A DNA stretch of 64,000 nucleotides, from assembly GCA_934130165.1 (NCBI GenBank), contig CAKOXO010000001.1, positions 1-64,000 of the forward strand, read 5' to 3'. This DNA comes from an uncultured Bacilli bacterium. Its GTDB lineage: Bacteria; Bacillota_I; Bacilli_A; RF39; UBA660. Position 1 is the stretch's first letter. Each line of letters begins with the position of its first letter. The translations under genes and the position numbers were made by a program. A model generated the notes under the pieces. The model saw only the letters and a list, made by a program, of their open reading frames with translations. It had not been told where the DNA came from and made no database searches. This document shows, in pieces, positions 54,176 to 64,000 of this stretch.

Positions 54176-54706
54176 TTATGCAGCTTTCTTTCCTTCTTTA
54201 CGACGAATATGTTCATCTTTATAACGAATTCCTTTACCCTTATATGGTTCAGGTTTTCTTACTTTTCTAATATTAGCAGCAAATTCTCCTACTAATACCT
54301 TATCAATTCCTTTTACAGTTATTTCAGTATTACCATTAGCTTCTACTGTTAAACCTTCAGGTACTGTTATTTCTACTGGATGAGAATATCCGGCATTGAT
54401 TACTAACTTCTTTCCTTGTACATTGAAACGATATCCAACACCAATTATTTCTAATCCTTTTTCATATCCTTTAGTAACTCCTATAATCATGTTTGTTATT
54501 AAAGCATTCATAGTTCCATGCATTGCTTTAGCTGATTCATTATTACGTTCTAAAGTTATTTCATTATTTTCTTGTTTCATTGTAATGTCTTTTAACATTT
54601 CTTGTCTTAATTCACCTTTAGGCCCTTTTACAATAACTACACCATTTTCTTCTGTTACTGTAACACCTTCAGGTACTGTAATTATACGTTTTCCAATACG
54701 ACTCAT
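54176..54706 (-). CDS. rplF: 50S ribosomal protein L6
   Basis: 176 residues: SRIGKRIITVPEGV, TVKGPKGEL-like strand, EPYKGKGIRYKDEHIRRKEGK at the C-terminus. AAGGAGGTG start signal. Confidence 0.98.
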   Translation of the reverse strand: MSRIGKRIITVPEGVTVTEENGVVIVKGPKGELRQEMLKDITMKQENNEITLERNNESAKAMHGTMNALITNMIIGVTKGYEKGLEIIGVGYRFNVQGKKLVINAGYSHPVEITVPEGLTVEANGNTEITVKGIDKVLVGEFAANIRKVRKPEPYKGKGIRYKDEHIRRKEGKKAA

Positions 54707-54734
54707 TCTGACACCTCCTTATATTTTTCTTTTA

Positions 54735-55136
54735 TTACCAAATATAAGCTAGAACTTCCCCACCTATATTTTCTTTACGAGCTTCTTTATCTGTCATTAT
54801 TCCTTTTGATGTAGAAATAATTGCAATTCCTAATCCATTTAATACCTTAGGAATTTCATCATTTTTTACATATACACGAAGTCCTGGTTTGGAAATTCTC
54901 TTAAGTCCAGTGATAACTCTTTCACGTTTTTCAGTATATTTTAAATTTAAAACTAGAGTACCTTGAACATTATCTTTTTCTAATTTGTAATTATTAATAA
55001 ATCCTTCTTCTTTTAATATTCTAGCTATTTCTGCTTTAACATTTGAAGCAGGAACTTTAACTTCTTCATAACGCATTTGGTTAGCATTACGAATACGTGT
55101 TAACATATCTGCAATTGTATCTGTTACTACTGCCAT
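54735..55136 (-). CDS. rpsH: 30S ribosomal protein S8
   Basis: 133 residues from ATG 55136, which follows AAGGAGG; the in-frame codons up to 55154 lie over that site. [47 protein letters not shown]. Confidence 0.97.
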   Translation of the reverse strand: MAVVTDTIADMLTRIRNANQMRYEEVKVPASNVKAEIARILKEEGFINNYKLEKDNVQGTLVLNLKYTEKRERVITGLKRISKPGLRVYVKNDEIPKVLNGLGIAIISTSKGIMTDKEARKENIGGEVLAYIW

Positions 55137-55154
55137 ACTAATCCTCCTTTCCAA

Positions 55155-55340
55155 TTACCAACTTGATTTCTTTACACCTGGTATTTGTCCTTTATAAGCT
55201 AATTCACGAAAGCAAATACGACATATACCAAATTTACTCATAACTGCGTGTGGTCTTCCACAACGAGAACATCTAGTATATTCACGTACTTTAAACTTTT
55301 GTGGTTTACTAGCTTTTACTTTCATACTTTTCTTTGCCAT
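55155..55340 (-). CDS. rpsZ: 30S ribosomal protein S14, zinc type
   Basis: 61 residues with C-x2-C-x12-C-x2-C ([18 protein letters not shown]): the short, zinc-containing S14 form. Separated from rpsH's start by 18 bases. Confidence 0.97.
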   Translation of the reverse strand: MAKKSMKVKASKPQKFKVREYTRCSRCGRPHAVMSKFGICRICFRELAYKGQIPGVKKSSW

Positions 55341-55353
55341 TTTTACCCTCCAA

Positions 55354-55893
55354 TTACTTTCTAAAAGGAATTCCTAGTCCATTTAATAAGTCAAATGCTT
55401 CTTCATTAGTTTTAGCTGTTGTTACGAATACGATATCCATACCACGAACTTTAACTATTTCATCATAATCTATTTCAGCGAAGATTAATTGTTCTTTAAT
55501 TCCCATTGTATAATTTCCTCTACCATCAAATGCCTTTGGAGATACACCTCTAAAGTCACGAACTTGTGGAAGTGAAATAGAAATTAATTTATCCATAAAG
55601 TTATACATATTATCTCCTCTAAGTGTAACTTTACATCCAATTGATTGACCTTCTCTAACTTTGAATCCAGCAATAGATTTTCTAGCTTTTGTAATTACTG
55701 GTTTTTGTCCTGATATTTTTTCTAGATCAGCTACTGCAGCATCCAATAATTTAGAATTTGTTGTAGCATCTCCAACTCCCATGTTGATAACTATTTTATC
55801 TAATTTAGGAGCCTCCATAACTGACTTATAATTATATTTATTCATTAAACTTGGAATTACTTCTTTTGAGTATTTTTCTTTTAGGCGGTTCAT
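55354..55893 (-). CDS. rplE: 50S ribosomal protein L5
   Basis: 179 residues: [53 protein letters not shown]. 5S rRNA-binding. Confidence 0.98.
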   Translation of the reverse strand: MNRLKEKYSKEVIPSLMNKYNYKSVMEAPKLDKIVINMGVGDATTNSKLLDAAVADLEKISGQKPVITKARKSIAGFKVREGQSIGCKVTLRGDNMYNFMDKLISISLPQVRDFRGVSPKAFDGRGNYTMGIKEQLIFAEIDYDEIVKVRGMDIVFVTTAKTNEEAFDLLNGLGIPFRK

Positions 55894-55913
55894 ATAAGTT
55901 ACCCTCCTTTCGA

Positions 55914-56222
55914 TTAATCAAGCTTTTCGTTTGATTTTTTTGAAATTCTTATTTTCTTACCATTTTTATCTGTTGTATGTCCTATTCTAGTTCCTTTTTT
56001 TGTTTTAGGGTCAACAATCATTACATTAGATGCATGAATTGGTGCTTCTACTTCTAAAATTCCACCAGATTCTTGACCGTTTGGTTTAACATGTTTTTTA
56101 ATCATGTGTACACCTTCAACTACTACTCTGTTTTCGCATCTTATTGTTTTAATTATTTTTCCTTCTTTTCCTTTATCAGAACCAGCGATAACTACAACCT
56201 TATCTCCAACTTTTAAGTTCAT
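55914..56222 (-). CDS. rplX: 50S ribosomal protein L24
   Basis: 102 residues with the KOW motif [19 protein letters not shown] at the start and [13 protein letters not shown]. Assembly initiator protein. Confidence 0.98.
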   Translation of the reverse strand: MNLKVGDKVVVIAGSDKGKEGKIIKTIRCENRVVVEGVHMIKKHVKPNGQESGGILEVEAPIHASNVMIVDPKTKKGTRIGHTTDKNGKKIRISKKSNEKLD

Positions 56223-56235
56223 ATTTATCCTCCTC

Positions 56236-56604
56236 TTATAGTACTTCTTTTGCTAAAGATACTATTTTCATATAATCCTTATCACGAAGTTCTCTTGCAA
56301 CTGGTCCAAAAATACGAGTACCTACTGGACTTTTATCATCTTTGATGATAACACAAGCATTGTCATCGAACTTAATATAACTTCCATCTTCACGACGAAC
56401 ACCTTGACGGCTACGAACGATAACTGCTTTTACAACTTTACCTTTTTGCATGTTTGAATTTGGTATTGCATTTTTTACTGTACCAACTACAACATCTCCA
56501 ATATTTCCAGTTTTAACATGACTTCCTCCAAGTACACGAATAACTAATAATTCACGTGCTCCAGAGTTGTCAGCAACCTTCATACGACTTTCTTGTTGTA
56601 ACAT
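56236..56604 (-). CDS. rplN: 50S ribosomal protein L14
   Basis: 122 residues: [54 protein letters not shown]. Confidence 0.98.
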   Translation of the reverse strand: MLQQESRMKVADNSGARELLVIRVLGGSHVKTGNIGDVVVGTVKNAIPNSNMQKGKVVKAVIVRSRQGVRREDGSYIKFDDNACVIIKDDKSPVGTRIFGPVARELRDKDYMKIVSLAKEVL

Positions 56605-56628
56605 AAATTATTCCTCCTCACCTAAGCG

Positions 56629-56889
56629 TTAAATAATAACTGCTTCTTTTACTATTTCTTTTAAATAGAAATGTTTAGTTTTAGATATAGGTCTAGTTGA
56701 TACTATACGTACTACATCTCCAACTTTAGCTTTATTTGTTTCATCATGAACACAATATTTTTTAGAGCTCTTAACTCTTTTGTGATATAATGGATGATTT
56801 TTATAAGTTTCGACTAAAACGCTGATAGTTTTATTGTTAGATGCACTAACTACTTTTCCAACGAATTCTTTCTTAATAGCTTTTTCCAT
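56629..56889 (-). CDS. rpsQ: 30S ribosomal protein S17
   Basis: 86 residues, OB fold: [38 protein letters not shown]. Confidence 0.98.
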   Translation of the reverse strand: MEKAIKKEFVGKVVSASNNKTISVLVETYKNHPLYHKRVKSSKKYCVHDETNKAKVGDVVRIVSTRPISKTKHFYLKEIVKEAVII

Positions 56890-56900
56890 CTTATATCCTC

Positions 56901-57095
56901 CTAATTATTTGCTTCACGTTCTTTTAGAACGGTTTTCATTCTAGCAACGGCGTGTCTTAATTCTCTGATTCTTGAAGGTTTTTCAAGATTACCTGTAGCT
57001 TGTTGAAAACGTAAATTAAATAATTCTTCTTTAGTTTCTACTAATTTCTTTTCGATATCTTCTGTAGATAATTCTCTAATTTCTTTAACCTTCAT
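56901..57095 (-). CDS. rpmC: 50S ribosomal protein L29
   Basis: 64 residues from ATG 57095 with GGTGGTGA five bases upstream; the alternative GTG/ATG before it overlaps rpl[21 protein letters not shown], two-helix hairpin. Lies by the exit tunnel. Confidence 0.96.
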   Translation of the reverse strand: MKVKEIRELSTEDIEKKLVETKEELFNLRFQQATGNLEKPSRIRELRHAVARMKTVLKEREANN

Positions 57096-57096
57096 A

Positions 57097-57516
57097 TTAT
57101 TCACCACCATTTTCTTTCTTTACAAATTTTGTAGTCACTGGTAGTTTATGTGATGCAAGTCTTAATGCTTCACGAGCAACTTCTTCGCTAACTCCAGAAA
57201 TCTCAAACATGATTTTTCCTTCTTTAACTACTGCTACCCAACCTTCAACATTACCTTTACCTTTACCTTGACGAGTACCTATTGGTTTTTTAGTAAGTGG
57301 CATATGTGGGAATATATTTATCCATACTTTACCACCACGTTTCATATAACGAGTCATAGCTACACGAGCTGCTTCAATTTGATTAGCTGTAATCCAAGCA
57401 CCTGTTTTTGCTTGTAACCCGTATTCACCAAAGCTTAATGTTGTGTTTCCACGTGACTTTCCTTCGTAAGGTAATCTATGAACACGACGATACTTAGTTC
57501 TTGACGGTATTAACAT
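57097..57516 (-). CDS. rplP: 50S ribosomal protein L16
   Basis: 139 residues: [51 protein letters not shown]. Confidence 0.98.
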   Translation of the reverse strand: MLIPSRTKYRRVHRLPYEGKSRGNTTLSFGEYGLQAKTGAWITANQIEAARVAMTRYMKRGGKVWINIFPHMPLTKKPIGTRQGKGKGNVEGWVAVVKEGKIMFEISGVSEEVAREALRLASHKLPVTTKFVKKENGGE

Positions 57517-57517
57517 A

Positions 57518-58171
57518 TTAATTACCTCCCTTAGTCTTTTTAGAATTTAGGATTTCTCCCTTATAGATCCAAACCTTTACACCAATCTTTCCAAATGTTG
57601 TATCAGCTTCAGCTGTTGCATAATCAACATCTGCTCTTAATGTATGTAGAGGAATTGTTCCTTCTGTGTATCCTTCGCTACGAGCCATATCAGCTCCACC
57701 AAGTCTACCTGATACTGATGTTTTAATTCCTTTAGCTCCTGCTCTCATAGCATTTCTAATAGCACGTTTTTGTGCCATACGGAATGAAGCTCTATTAGTT
57801 ATTTGATTAGCGATTGAATCAGCAACTAGTTGAGCATTTATATCAGCTTTTTTAATATCAACGATTGAAATTTGAACATTTTCATCAACAATCTTTGATA
57901 GAGTCTTTTTTAGTTTTTCTATTTCTTCTCCACCACGGCCAATCATAACACCTGGTTTAGAAGTATGAATTACTACTTCACATCTCTTGGCATTTCTTTC
58001 AATTTCAACTTTAGCAATTGATGCATTCTTCATATTTTTTTCTAAATATTCACGAATTTTAATATCTTTATTTAAATTTTTAGAAAAATCTTTTTTATTA
58101 GAATACCATTTTGCTTCCCAGTCTTTATTGATACCAAGTCTTAGTCCGTTAGGATTAACTTTTTGTCCCAT
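57518..58171 (-). CDS. rpsC: 30S ribosomal protein S3
   Basis: 217 residues: [20 protein letters not shown]-domain loop [32 protein letters not shown]. Confidence 0.98.
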   Translation of the reverse strand: MGQKVNPNGLRLGINKDWEAKWYSNKKDFSKNLNKDIKIREYLEKNMKNASIAKVEIERNAKRCEVVIHTSKPGVMIGRGGEEIEKLKKTLSKIVDENVQISIVDIKKADINAQLVADSIANQITNRASFRMAQKRAIRNAMRAGAKGIKTSVSGRLGGADMARSEGYTEGTIPLHTLRADVDYATAEADTTFGKIGVKVWIYKGEILNSKKTKGGN

Positions 58172-58187
58172 ATTGTAACCTCCTTAA

Positions 58188-58520
58188 TTATTTTGTAGCC
58201 ACAGTTATTACTATGTGACTAGTTCTATGATTGTTATGTCCAATATGAGAACGTGAATCAAACATATGACGTTTCATAACTGGACCAGCATCTACTCTTG
58301 CTTCTTTAATATAAAGTGTTGCAGCATCTGCACCTTCATTATTAACAGCATTAGCAATAGCAGAATCTAAGACTTTTTTAGTAAGTCTAGCTGACTTATT
58401 ATTTACATTACTTAATATGGTTAATGCTTCACTTACATTTTTACCACGAATCATGTCGCTAATTAAACGAGCTCTAATAGGTGATACTCTAAGTGATTTA
58501 GCAATTGCTCTTGCTTCCAT
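58188..58520 (-). CDS. rplV: 50S ribosomal protein L22
   Basis: 110 residues: ARAIAKSLRVSPIRARLISD, hairpin tip of the exit tunnel near 80-95 (PVMKRHMFDSR) and HIVITV. Confidence 0.98.
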   Translation of the reverse strand: MEARAIAKSLRVSPIRARLISDMIRGKNVSEALTILSNVNNKSARLTKKVLDSAIANAVNNEGADAATLYIKEARVDAGPVMKRHMFDSRSHIGHNNHRTSHIVITVATK

Positions 58521-58542
58521 ATACTTTCCTCCTAGTCAATTT

Positions 58543-58812
58543 TTATTTCTTTTTATCTGAACCATGTCCACCAAATTTACGAGTTAAAGCGAATTCTCCA
58601 AGTTTATGTCCAACCATATCTTCTGTTACATAAACTGGAATAAATTCTTTACCATTGTGAACTGCAAATGTGTGTCCTATAAAATCAGGAAAAATAGTAG
58701 AACGACGTGACCAAGTTTTTATAACTTCTTTTTTTCCAGACTTATTTAGTTCTTGAACCTTTTTTAGTAATCTACCAAATACATAAGGCCCCTTTTTTGT
58801 ACTTCTAGCCAT
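58543..58812 (-). CDS. rpsS: 30S ribosomal protein S19
   Basis: 89 residues: [53 protein letters not shown]. Confidence 0.98.
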   Translation of the reverse strand: MARSTKKGPYVFGRLLKKVQELNKSGKKEVIKTWSRRSTIFPDFIGHTFAVHNGKEFIPVYVTEDMVGHKLGEFALTRKFGGHGSDKKK

Positions 58813-58828
58813 TTTTTATCATCCTTTC

Positions 58829-59659
58829 CTATTTACCATTACGACGACGTACTATAAATTTATCAGATTGTTTTTTCTTACGTGTCTTATATCCAAGTGC
58901 AGGTTTACCCCATGGAGTAACTGGTGCTTTACGTCCGATTGGAGCACGTCCTTCTCCACCACCATGTGGATGGTCATTTGGATTCATAACAGAACCACGA
59001 ACTGTAGGTCTAATACCCATATGACGTTTACGTCCTGCTTTTCCTAGTTTAACAAGTGATGAGTCTTCATTACCAACTTCACCGATTGTTGCCATACAAG
59101 TTCCAAGAACTTGTCTTTGTTCTCCGCTTGATAAACGGATCATTACATATTTTCCTTCACGTCCAAGAATTTGTGCAGAAGCTCCAGCACTTCTTGCTAA
59201 TTCTCCACCTTTTCCAGGACGAAGTTCTATATTATGAATTGTAGTTCCTACTGGAATTAACATAATTGGTAATGCATTACCAACCTTAATATCAGCGTTT
59301 TCACCAGACATTACTTCCATACCAACTTTTAAATTTTTTGGAGCAATAATATATCTTTTTTCTCCATCAGCATAATTTATTAAAGCGATATTAGCAGTTC
59401 TGTTTGGATCGTATTCTATACTTGCTACAACTCCAGGTACGTTTAATTTATTTCTCTTAAAATCAATGATACGATATTTTCTCTTAGCTCCTCCACCTTG
59501 ATGACGAACTGTTATCTTACCTTGATTATTACGTCCACCATTTTTCTTAATGGTAACTATAAGACTTTTTTCTGGAGTACTTTTTGTAATTTCTTCATTA
59601 ACTAAAGCACTCATTTTTCTACGACCTGGTGTAGTAGGTTTATAATTTCTTATTGCCAT
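58829..59659 (-). CDS. rplB: 50S ribosomal protein L2
   Basis: 276 residues: [48 protein letters not shown] with the essential His near the peptidyl transferase centre. Confidence 0.98.
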   Translation of the reverse strand: MAIRNYKPTTPGRRKMSALVNEEITKSTPEKSLIVTIKKNGGRNNQGKITVRHQGGGAKRKYRIIDFKRNKLNVPGVVASIEYDPNRTANIALINYADGEKRYIIAPKNLKVGMEVMSGENADIKVGNALPIMLIPVGTTIHNIELRPGKGGELARSAGASAQILGREGKYVMIRLSSGEQRQVLGTCMATIGEVGNEDSSLVKLGKAGRKRHMGIRPTVRGSVMNPNDHPHGGGEGRAPIGRKAPVTPWGKPALGYKTRKKKQSDKFIVRRRNGK

Positions 59660-59674
59660 AACTTATTCTCCTCC

Positions 59675-59959
59675 TTAACCAAGTTCAATTGTTTGACCTT
59701 CTGCAAGTGTAACAATAGCTTTCTTAGATCTATTAGTTAAACCTGTATAACGACCAACTCTTCTTTTTTTAGGCTTTTCATTTAATGTTTTAATTGAAGT
59801 AACCTTTACTTTAAATATCTTTTCGATAGCACTTTTAATTTCAGTCTTATTAGCTTTTGGATCTACTTTAAAAGTATATTGTCCATTTTGCATAGCTGCT
59901 TGACTTTTTTCAGTAATAACTGGTGCTTTAATAATTTCTAAATATTTTGTATCTTTCAT
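59675..59959 (-). CDS. rplW: 50S ribosomal protein L23
   Basis: 94 residues: KAPVITEKSQAAMQNGQYTF, NKTEIKSAIEKIFKVKV. Docking site for SRP and trigger factor. Overlaps the rplD stop by one base. Confidence 0.98.
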   Translation of the reverse strand: MKDTKYLEIIKAPVITEKSQAAMQNGQYTFKVDPKANKTEIKSAIEKIFKVKVTSIKTLNEKPKKRRVGRYTGLTNRSKKAIVTLAEGQTIELG

Positions 59960-60585
59960 TATGCTAGCACCTCCTCAATTTTAGTTAATGCATCTTTAGT
60001 AGCAACTAAATAATCAGCTCCAACTAAATCTAATACACTAATTTCTTCTGGTGTTACTAATAAGATATTTGATAAGTTTCTAGTAGCTAAAATTATATTT
60101 TCATCTAATTCTTTTACTACTAATAAAACCTTCTTATCAGTAAGCTTTAATGAATCTAAAACTTTAACAAAATCTTTAGTCTTAGGAGTTTCTAATACTA
60201 AATCTTCTAATACAACAATTGCATTTTCTAATGCTTTATGACTATATGCAGACTTAATAGCAATTGTTCTTTCTTTGCGATTCATTTTTTTACTATAGTC
60301 ACGAGGAACTGGAGTACCATATCTTCCTCCCCCTACCCATTGAACAGATCTAATAGATCCTTGACGAGCATGTCCTGTTCCTTTTTGTCTCCATGGCTTT
60401 CTTCCGCCACCTCTAACCTCTGAACGAGTTTTTGTTGAATGTGTTCCTTGTCTAAGTGATGCACGTCCTAAAATTATTGCATCATATAATACTTTATCAT
60501 TTGGAGTAATACCAAATACATTTTCATTTAATTTAACATCATTAATTTTTTCACCTTTAAGATTGAAAATATCTACTTTTTTCAT
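59959..60585 (-). CDS. rplD: 50S ribosomal protein L4
   Basis: 208 residues: TRSEVRGGGRKPWRQKGTGHARQG tunnel loop near 45-70, then KKVLLVVKE. A perfect 8-bp inverted repeat stands just before its Shine-Dalgarno. Confidence 0.98.
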   Translation of the reverse strand: MKKVDIFNLKGEKINDVKLNENVFGITPNDKVLYDAIILGRASLRQGTHSTKTRSEVRGGGRKPWRQKGTGHARQGSIRSVQWVGGGRYGTPVPRDYSKKMNRKERTIAIKSAYSHKALENAIVVLEDLVLETPKTKDFVKVLDSLKLTDKKVLLVVKELDENIILATRNLSNILLVTPEEISVLDLVGADYLVATKDALTKIEEVLA

Positions 60586-60600
60586 ATCTTTTTCCTCCTT

Positions 60601-60638
60601 TCATCACATATTCATCAAATTTGTTTTATCTGTGATGA
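60601..60638 (-). promoter_or_regulatory. inverted repeat in the rplC-rplD spacer, upstream of the rplD RBS
   Basis: TCATCACA (60601-60608) and TGTGATGA (60631-60638), perfect arms with a 22-base loop. On the mRNA the stem ends right before AAGGAGG of rplD. No T-run follows, so it is more likely a translational or processing element than a terminator. Confidence 0.5.
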
Positions 60639-60639
60639 C

Positions 60640-61368
60640 TTATTCTGCGTTTTCTACTGTTTCTTCTTGAACTGATTCAGTTGCTACTTCTTCTACCTTT
60701 TCAGGTACATAGCTAATTAAATCAGCTGGAGTATTCACTACACCAGGATTCTTTACTGCTGTGTGAATAATAACTAATGATTTTTTTGGACCTGGAACAT
60801 TTCCTTTTACAAGGATTACATTATTTTCTTTGTCTATAGAAACAATTTCAAGATTTTGAATTGTTCTTTTTACATTACCCATATGTCCTGGCATTTTCTT
60901 ACCTTTTAGAACATGCATTGGTAACATTGTACCAAGAGAACCTACTCCTCTATGGTATTGAGAACCGTGTCCCATAGGACCACGTGATTGATTATGACGT
61001 TTGATTACACCTTGGAAACCTTTTCCTTTGCTAATTCCACTTACGTCAATCATTTCACCTTCACTGAATATATCAACACCAATTACTTGACCTAATGTAT
61101 AGTCAGCTGTGTTAACCCCTCTAATTTCTCTTAAGAAGCGCTTAGGTTCAGTGTTAGCTTTCTTTGTATGACCCATTGATGGTTTGTTGCTTGATTTTTC
61201 TTTAATAGTTCCTGTTGCAAGTTGGATAGCTTCATAACCATCAGTTTCAACTGTTTTAACTTGAGTAACAACGTTAGGTTCTACTTCAATAACAGTAACG
61301 GGAATTAATTTACCTTCTTTGGTAAACACTTGAGTCATTCCGCGTTTAATACCTAAGATTCCTTTCAT
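60640..61368 (-). CDS. rplC: 50S ribosomal protein L3 with acidic C-terminal extension
   Basis: 242 residues; [40 protein letters not shown] and KKMPGHMG are canonical. Most L3 proteins end near residue 210; here about 30 extra residues, ending in a Glu-rich tail ([18 protein letters not shown]), are added. Confidence 0.98.
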   Translation of the reverse strand: MKGILGIKRGMTQVFTKEGKLIPVTVIEVEPNVVTQVKTVETDGYEAIQLATGTIKEKSSNKPSMGHTKKANTEPKRFLREIRGVNTADYTLGQVIGVDIFSEGEMIDVSGISKGKGFQGVIKRHNQSRGPMGHGSQYHRGVGSLGTMLPMHVLKGKKMPGHMGNVKRTIQNLEIVSIDKENNVILVKGNVPGPKKSLVIIHTAVKNPGVVNTPADLISYVPEKVEEVATESVQEETVENAE

Positions 61369-61383
61369 TACTATTTCCTCCTA

Positions 61384-61695
61384 CTATTTTGTTTTAATTT
61401 CAATATCTACTCCGCTAGGTAAATCTAAATGTGCTAAAGCATCTATAATTTCCTTGCTTGGATTTTTGATATCAATAAGTCTTTTATGAGTACGCATTTC
61501 GAATTGTTCACGTGAATCTTTATATTTATGAACAGCTCTTAATATTGTAAACTTTTCAATTTCAGTTGGTAGAGGTACTGGACCTGAAATCTTACCACCT
61601 AATCTTTTAATAGTTTCAACAATTTTAGTTGCAGCATTGTCTAAAACTCTATGATCATATGCTTTTAATTTAATGCGAACCTTTTCTGTTGACAT
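61384..61695 (-). CDS. rpsJ: 30S ribosomal protein S10
   Basis: 103 residues: [58 protein letters not shown]. First gene of the supercluster; also the NusB partner in antitermination. Confidence 0.98.
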   Translation of the reverse strand: MSTEKVRIKLKAYDHRVLDNAATKIVETIKRLGGKISGPVPLPTEIEKFTILRAVHKYKDSREQFEMRTHKRLIDIKNPSKEIIDALAHLDLPSGVDIEIKTK

Positions 61696-61819
61696 ATTAA
61701 ATCCTCCCTTCGCCTATATCTAGTATAGACTTGCTCCATGCAAATAACCCAATAACCTAGTTAACAACTTAACCCGGTGTATCGACAACCTCGCATATCT
61801 AAGCAGTCACACAGTTATC

Positions 61820-61849
61820 AGTATAACATAGTTTTCCCTTATTTTGCAA
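61820..61849 (-). promoter_or_regulatory. promoter of the S10-spc-alpha supercluster
   Basis: Minus strand -35 TTGCAA (61844-61849), 18-base spacer, -10 TATACT (61820-61825). A 5' leader of about 115 bases (61696-61812) with several short stems follows before rpsJ; I cannot assign it to a known leader family. Confidence 0.7.
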
Positions 61850-61937
61850 GGCTTTTTTGCATTTTTTGCATTTTACAATTATTAAATTTTATTCGTGAAT
61901 TTAACAAATTACTCCTATTTTTATTCAAAAAAAGAAA

Positions 61938-61959
61938 AAATATGACAAATTTCATATTT
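61938..61959 (-). terminator. terminator after dinB
   Basis: AAATATGA (61938-61945) pairs with TCATATTT (61952-61959), then TTTTTTCTTTTTTT on the minus strand. Right arm contains the dinB stop. Confidence 0.82.
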
Positions 61960-63154
61960 AATTTTTCTTTTTCATTGAAGCAGGTATTATAGTATTAACC
62001 CCAAATTTATTATTAATTTCATCCATCGTTTTTTGAAACATGTCATCTATTTTAGGATTTGCCTCATTTTGTTCAAATAGTGAAAGTTGTTTTTTGACGT
62101 TATCTGTTAAATCGGCCAAACGAATTCCTATTAACCTTATAGGATCTCCACGCCATCCCAACTTCATTATTTTTTTTACCTGCAAAAATATTTCATTAGT
62201 ATTATTAGTTGGATTATTTAGTTTAATTTGCTTAGAATAACTTTCAAAATTACTATTTTTATATATAACTGCTACAGTATTACAATATTTAGATCTATTT
62301 CTAAGCTGAGAGGCAACCTCTGCTGATTGTCTAAATAAGATATCCTCTAATAAAGTAATATCATCAATATCTTTAGGAAGGGTTTCACTAACACTAATAC
62401 TAGGATTTTTAGACTCGTTCTTATGAATTTTATTATAATCTATTCCATTAGCAGAATCCTTTAAAAATTGTGCCTGATTCTTAAAATATTTTTTCAAAAT
62501 TAAAATATCTGTATTAGCAAGTTCACCAATCGTATTAATTCCAATATTTCTGAGTGTTTTAGCCGTACTTTTACCAACCATAAACAAATCATCTATCGGA
62601 AGAGGCCACATTTTCTCTTGTACTTCATTTAAAAATAAGGTATGAACCTTATCTGGTTTTTCAAAATCACTTGCCATTTTAGCACATAACATATTATTAC
62701 CAATTCCAACATTTACAGTAAAGCCATACTTTTCTTTTATATCATCCTTAATTTGGTTAGCTAATAGAATATAGTCTTTATACATGTAATTAGTTCCTGA
62801 AAAATCTAAAAAAGCCTCATCTACGGAATACTTTTCTACGTTTGGAGTAAATTGCTTTAAATAATTATGAAAGAGAAAGGACTCTTTATAGTACCAAGAA
62901 TAATTAGGTGGAAATATTTGAATGTTTGGACATTTTTTTCTTGCCATATATAAAGTTTCAGCCGTTTTTATTCCATATTTTTTAGCAATAGGACTTTTGG
63001 CAAGAACAATTCCATGTCTTTTATTTTCATCTCCACCAATTATTGATGGTATTTTTCTTATATCAATTTTATAACCTTCCTTTAGCAAAAGAACAGCAGT
63101 CCATGATAAGAACGCATTATTTACATCTATATGAAAAATTATTCTTTTATTCAT
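61958..63154 (-). CDS. dinB: DNA polymerase IV (Y-family translesion polymerase)
   Basis: 398 residues. HIDVNNAF with Asp10, YSVDEAFLDFSG with Asp112 and Glu113 (the three metal ligands), HhH-like MVGKSTAKTLRNIGINTIGELA near 195-215, and a little-finger domain at the C-terminus. The FFAS-type steric gate is NNAFLSW here. Error-prone bypass of DNA damage. The ATG at 63154 follows GAGGTGA. Confidence 0.92.
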   Translation of the reverse strand: MNKRIIFHIDVNNAFLSWTAVLLLKEGYKIDIRKIPSIIGGDENKRHGIVLAKSPIAKKYGIKTAETLYMARKKCPNIQIFPPNYSWYYKESFLFHNYLKQFTPNVEKYSVDEAFLDFSGTNYMYKDYILLANQIKDDIKEKYGFTVNVGIGNNMLCAKMASDFEKPDKVHTLFLNEVQEKMWPLPIDDLFMVGKSTAKTLRNIGINTIGELANTDILILKKYFKNQAQFLKDSANGIDYNKIHKNESKNPSISVSETLPKDIDDITLLEDILFRQSAEVASQLRNRSKYCNTVAVIYKNSNFESYSKQIKLNNPTNNTNEIFLQVKKIMKLGWRGDPIRLIGIRLADLTDNVKKQLSLFEQNEANPKIDDMFQKTMDEINNKFGVNTIIPASMKKKN

Positions 63155-63207
63155 AGACTCACCTCATATCTATTATAGAACATTTTTTCGGTACAGACAA
63201 TAATAAA

Positions 63208-63223
63208 AAACTCTTTCGAGTTT
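63208..63223 (-). terminator. terminator after the AAA/DUF4143 gene
   Basis: AAACTC (63208-63213) pairs with GAGTTT (63218-63223), T-run following on the minus strand. Confidence 0.75.
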
Positions 63224-63224
63224 C

Positions 63225-64000
63225 TTATATTTTACTATCATTTAAACAAAATACTGCATACACAGGAATATATCTAACCTCTTTTTTTGTGGAGAAATTA
63301 TTTTCTGTTATTCTATATGCATTATTAACAGTATATCTTTTCATTAATACTGATAAAGATTTTGCCTTTGACATGGATTTAACTGTTATCTCAATAGGAA
63401 TTATTTCTCCCATTCTATTTTGAATAACAAAGTTAACCTCTGCTTTGCCACCTGATTGATAATAGTATAGTGAATATCCAGCTTCCATTAAAGTTTTTGC
63501 AATATGATTTTCATACAATGTTTCTTTTATATTTTCATCCTGTAAAAACGATTTTCTATTCAAGTGAAGCATAGAAAATAATATTCCATCATCAACCATA
63601 TATAACTTAAAACTTTCTATCTCTCTACAACTACTAAGTGGAGATCTAATCGTTCTAATTTTATAACTTCTACATATTAATTGATTTTCAACTAAATATT
63701 TTATTGATGTATCGTATTCTTTAGCCCTTTTTCCATATCCCATTAGGCCATATTGAAACTTTTTATTTTCTTTTTGTAATTGTTCTGGAATAGAATTTAT
63801 AACCTCTATTCCTCTAGGAATATCTATAAGCGTTGTATTTAGTGCAATTTCTTTTATATAACTATCAAATATTTTATTTTTGATGGCTTCAATTTCAGCA
63901 TCGTTATTACCTTTTATAAAGGCATTAATAACCTCAGGTAAACCACCAGTGAATAAATATTCATAAAAATAGTCAAGGGCAACCTTATGAAATGGACAAG
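63225..64000 (-). CDS. AAA ATPase / DUF4143 protein, C-terminal part (runs off the edge)
   Basis: Open on the minus strand up to the window end: about 257 codons visible. FYEYLFTGGLPEVINAFIKGN and later LTEAG-like KTLMEAGYSLYYYQSGGKAEVNFVIQNRMGEIIPIEIT match the DUF4143 C-terminal nuclease-like domain that follows an AAA domain in these ATPases. The P-loop part would lie beyond 64000. The ATG at 63743 is internal, not the start. Confidence 0.85.
   Translation of the reverse strand, partial: CPFHKVALDYFYEYLFTGGLPEVINAFIKGNNDAEIEAIKNKIFDSYIKEIALNTTLIDIPRGIEVINSIPEQLQKENKKFQYGLMGYGKRAKEYDTSIKYLVENQLICRSYKIRTIRSPLSSCREIESFKLYMVDDGILFSMLHLNRKSFLQDENIKETLYENHIAKTLMEAGYSLYYYQSGGKAEVNFVIQNRMGEIIPIEITVKSMSKAKSLSVLMKRYTVNNAYRITENNFSTKKEVRYIPVYAVFCLNDSKI

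Noticed and set aside
47640..61695. Unusual genes hidden in the ribosomal supercluster
   Set aside because: Apart from rpmD loss and the L3 tail, order and content are canonical; plus-strand frames there are shadows.
63225..63743. A complete 172-residue gene starting at ATG 63743
   Set aside because: The frame continues without a stop to the window edge and the upstream codons encode a typical DUF4143 segment, so the ATG is internal.

Overview
The window is a very AT-rich stretch of a bacterial chromosome from a Gram-positive-type (Bacillota) lineage. Supporting signs are strong AGGAGG-type ribosome binding sites, U-run terminators, a CIRCE heat-shock operator, an L13 leader, zinc-type S14 and L36, Bacillota ribosomal gene order, and DUF402, DUF3048, YhgE and type VII secretion families. 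The missing rpmD (L30) recalls Mollicutes and their relatives. The code, however, looks standard: conserved genes use TGG for Trp, and secY and map end in TGA. An uncultured gut-type Bacilli lineage is a reasonable guess, not something the sequence proves.

Layout. 1-363: 5' end of a 16S rRNA gene on the minus strand, read from three tandem, near-identical promoters at 479-801. 871-4283: housekeeping genes (NtdP-like phosphatase, DUF308 membrane protein, gpsA, DUF3048 protein). 4407-4480: tRNA-Trp. 4559-17879: mixed single genes and short operons: a HAD protein, a DUF975/CmpB membrane protein, a two-gene unit with an ATT start and an in-frame TGA (6973-7871), a Ca2+ ATPase with a sirtuin, a TetR-YhgE pair with a double palindromic operator, an amidohydrolase, Hsp20 under CIRCE, a Nudix hydrolase and an exported thioredoxin-like protein.

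18026-25242: an integrated 7.2-kb element inside a LysM amidase gene. It carries a large serine recombinase, two small genes, a structured intergenic element, a DpnII-type GATC restriction-modification set (two methyltransferases and the endonuclease), a small membrane protein and an AIPR-family protein. Its ends can be joined on paper into a nearly perfect palindromic attP with a GG core, and the flanks rejoin in frame to give an intact LysM domain. 25210-33863: the amidase N-terminal part, a second Ca2+ ATPase, a TasA-like exported protein, HtrA overlapping an Abi_2/HEPN protein, a zinc phospholipase C-like protein and a SpoIID-domain protein.

33883-41748: a compact type VII secretion-like locus (EssC ATPase, ubiquitin-like EsaB/YukD, two short helical proteins) downstream of a CwlD-type amidase, next to a holin-like plus M23-peptidase cassette and a surface-anchored protein. 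No EssB, EsaA or EssA is visible.

41868-61695: the S10-spc-alpha ribosomal supercluster with secY, adk, map, infA and rpoA, followed by truA-rplM-rpsI. Where Bacillota normally carry ecfA1-ecfA2-ecfT, this genome has two ABC ATPases that have lost nearly all catalytic motifs and no ecfT. Between rplQ and these genes sit a transglutaminase-like protein, its small partner and an SDR oxidoreductase. 61958-64000: DNA polymerase IV and the C-terminal part of an AAA/DUF4143 ATPase running off the edge.
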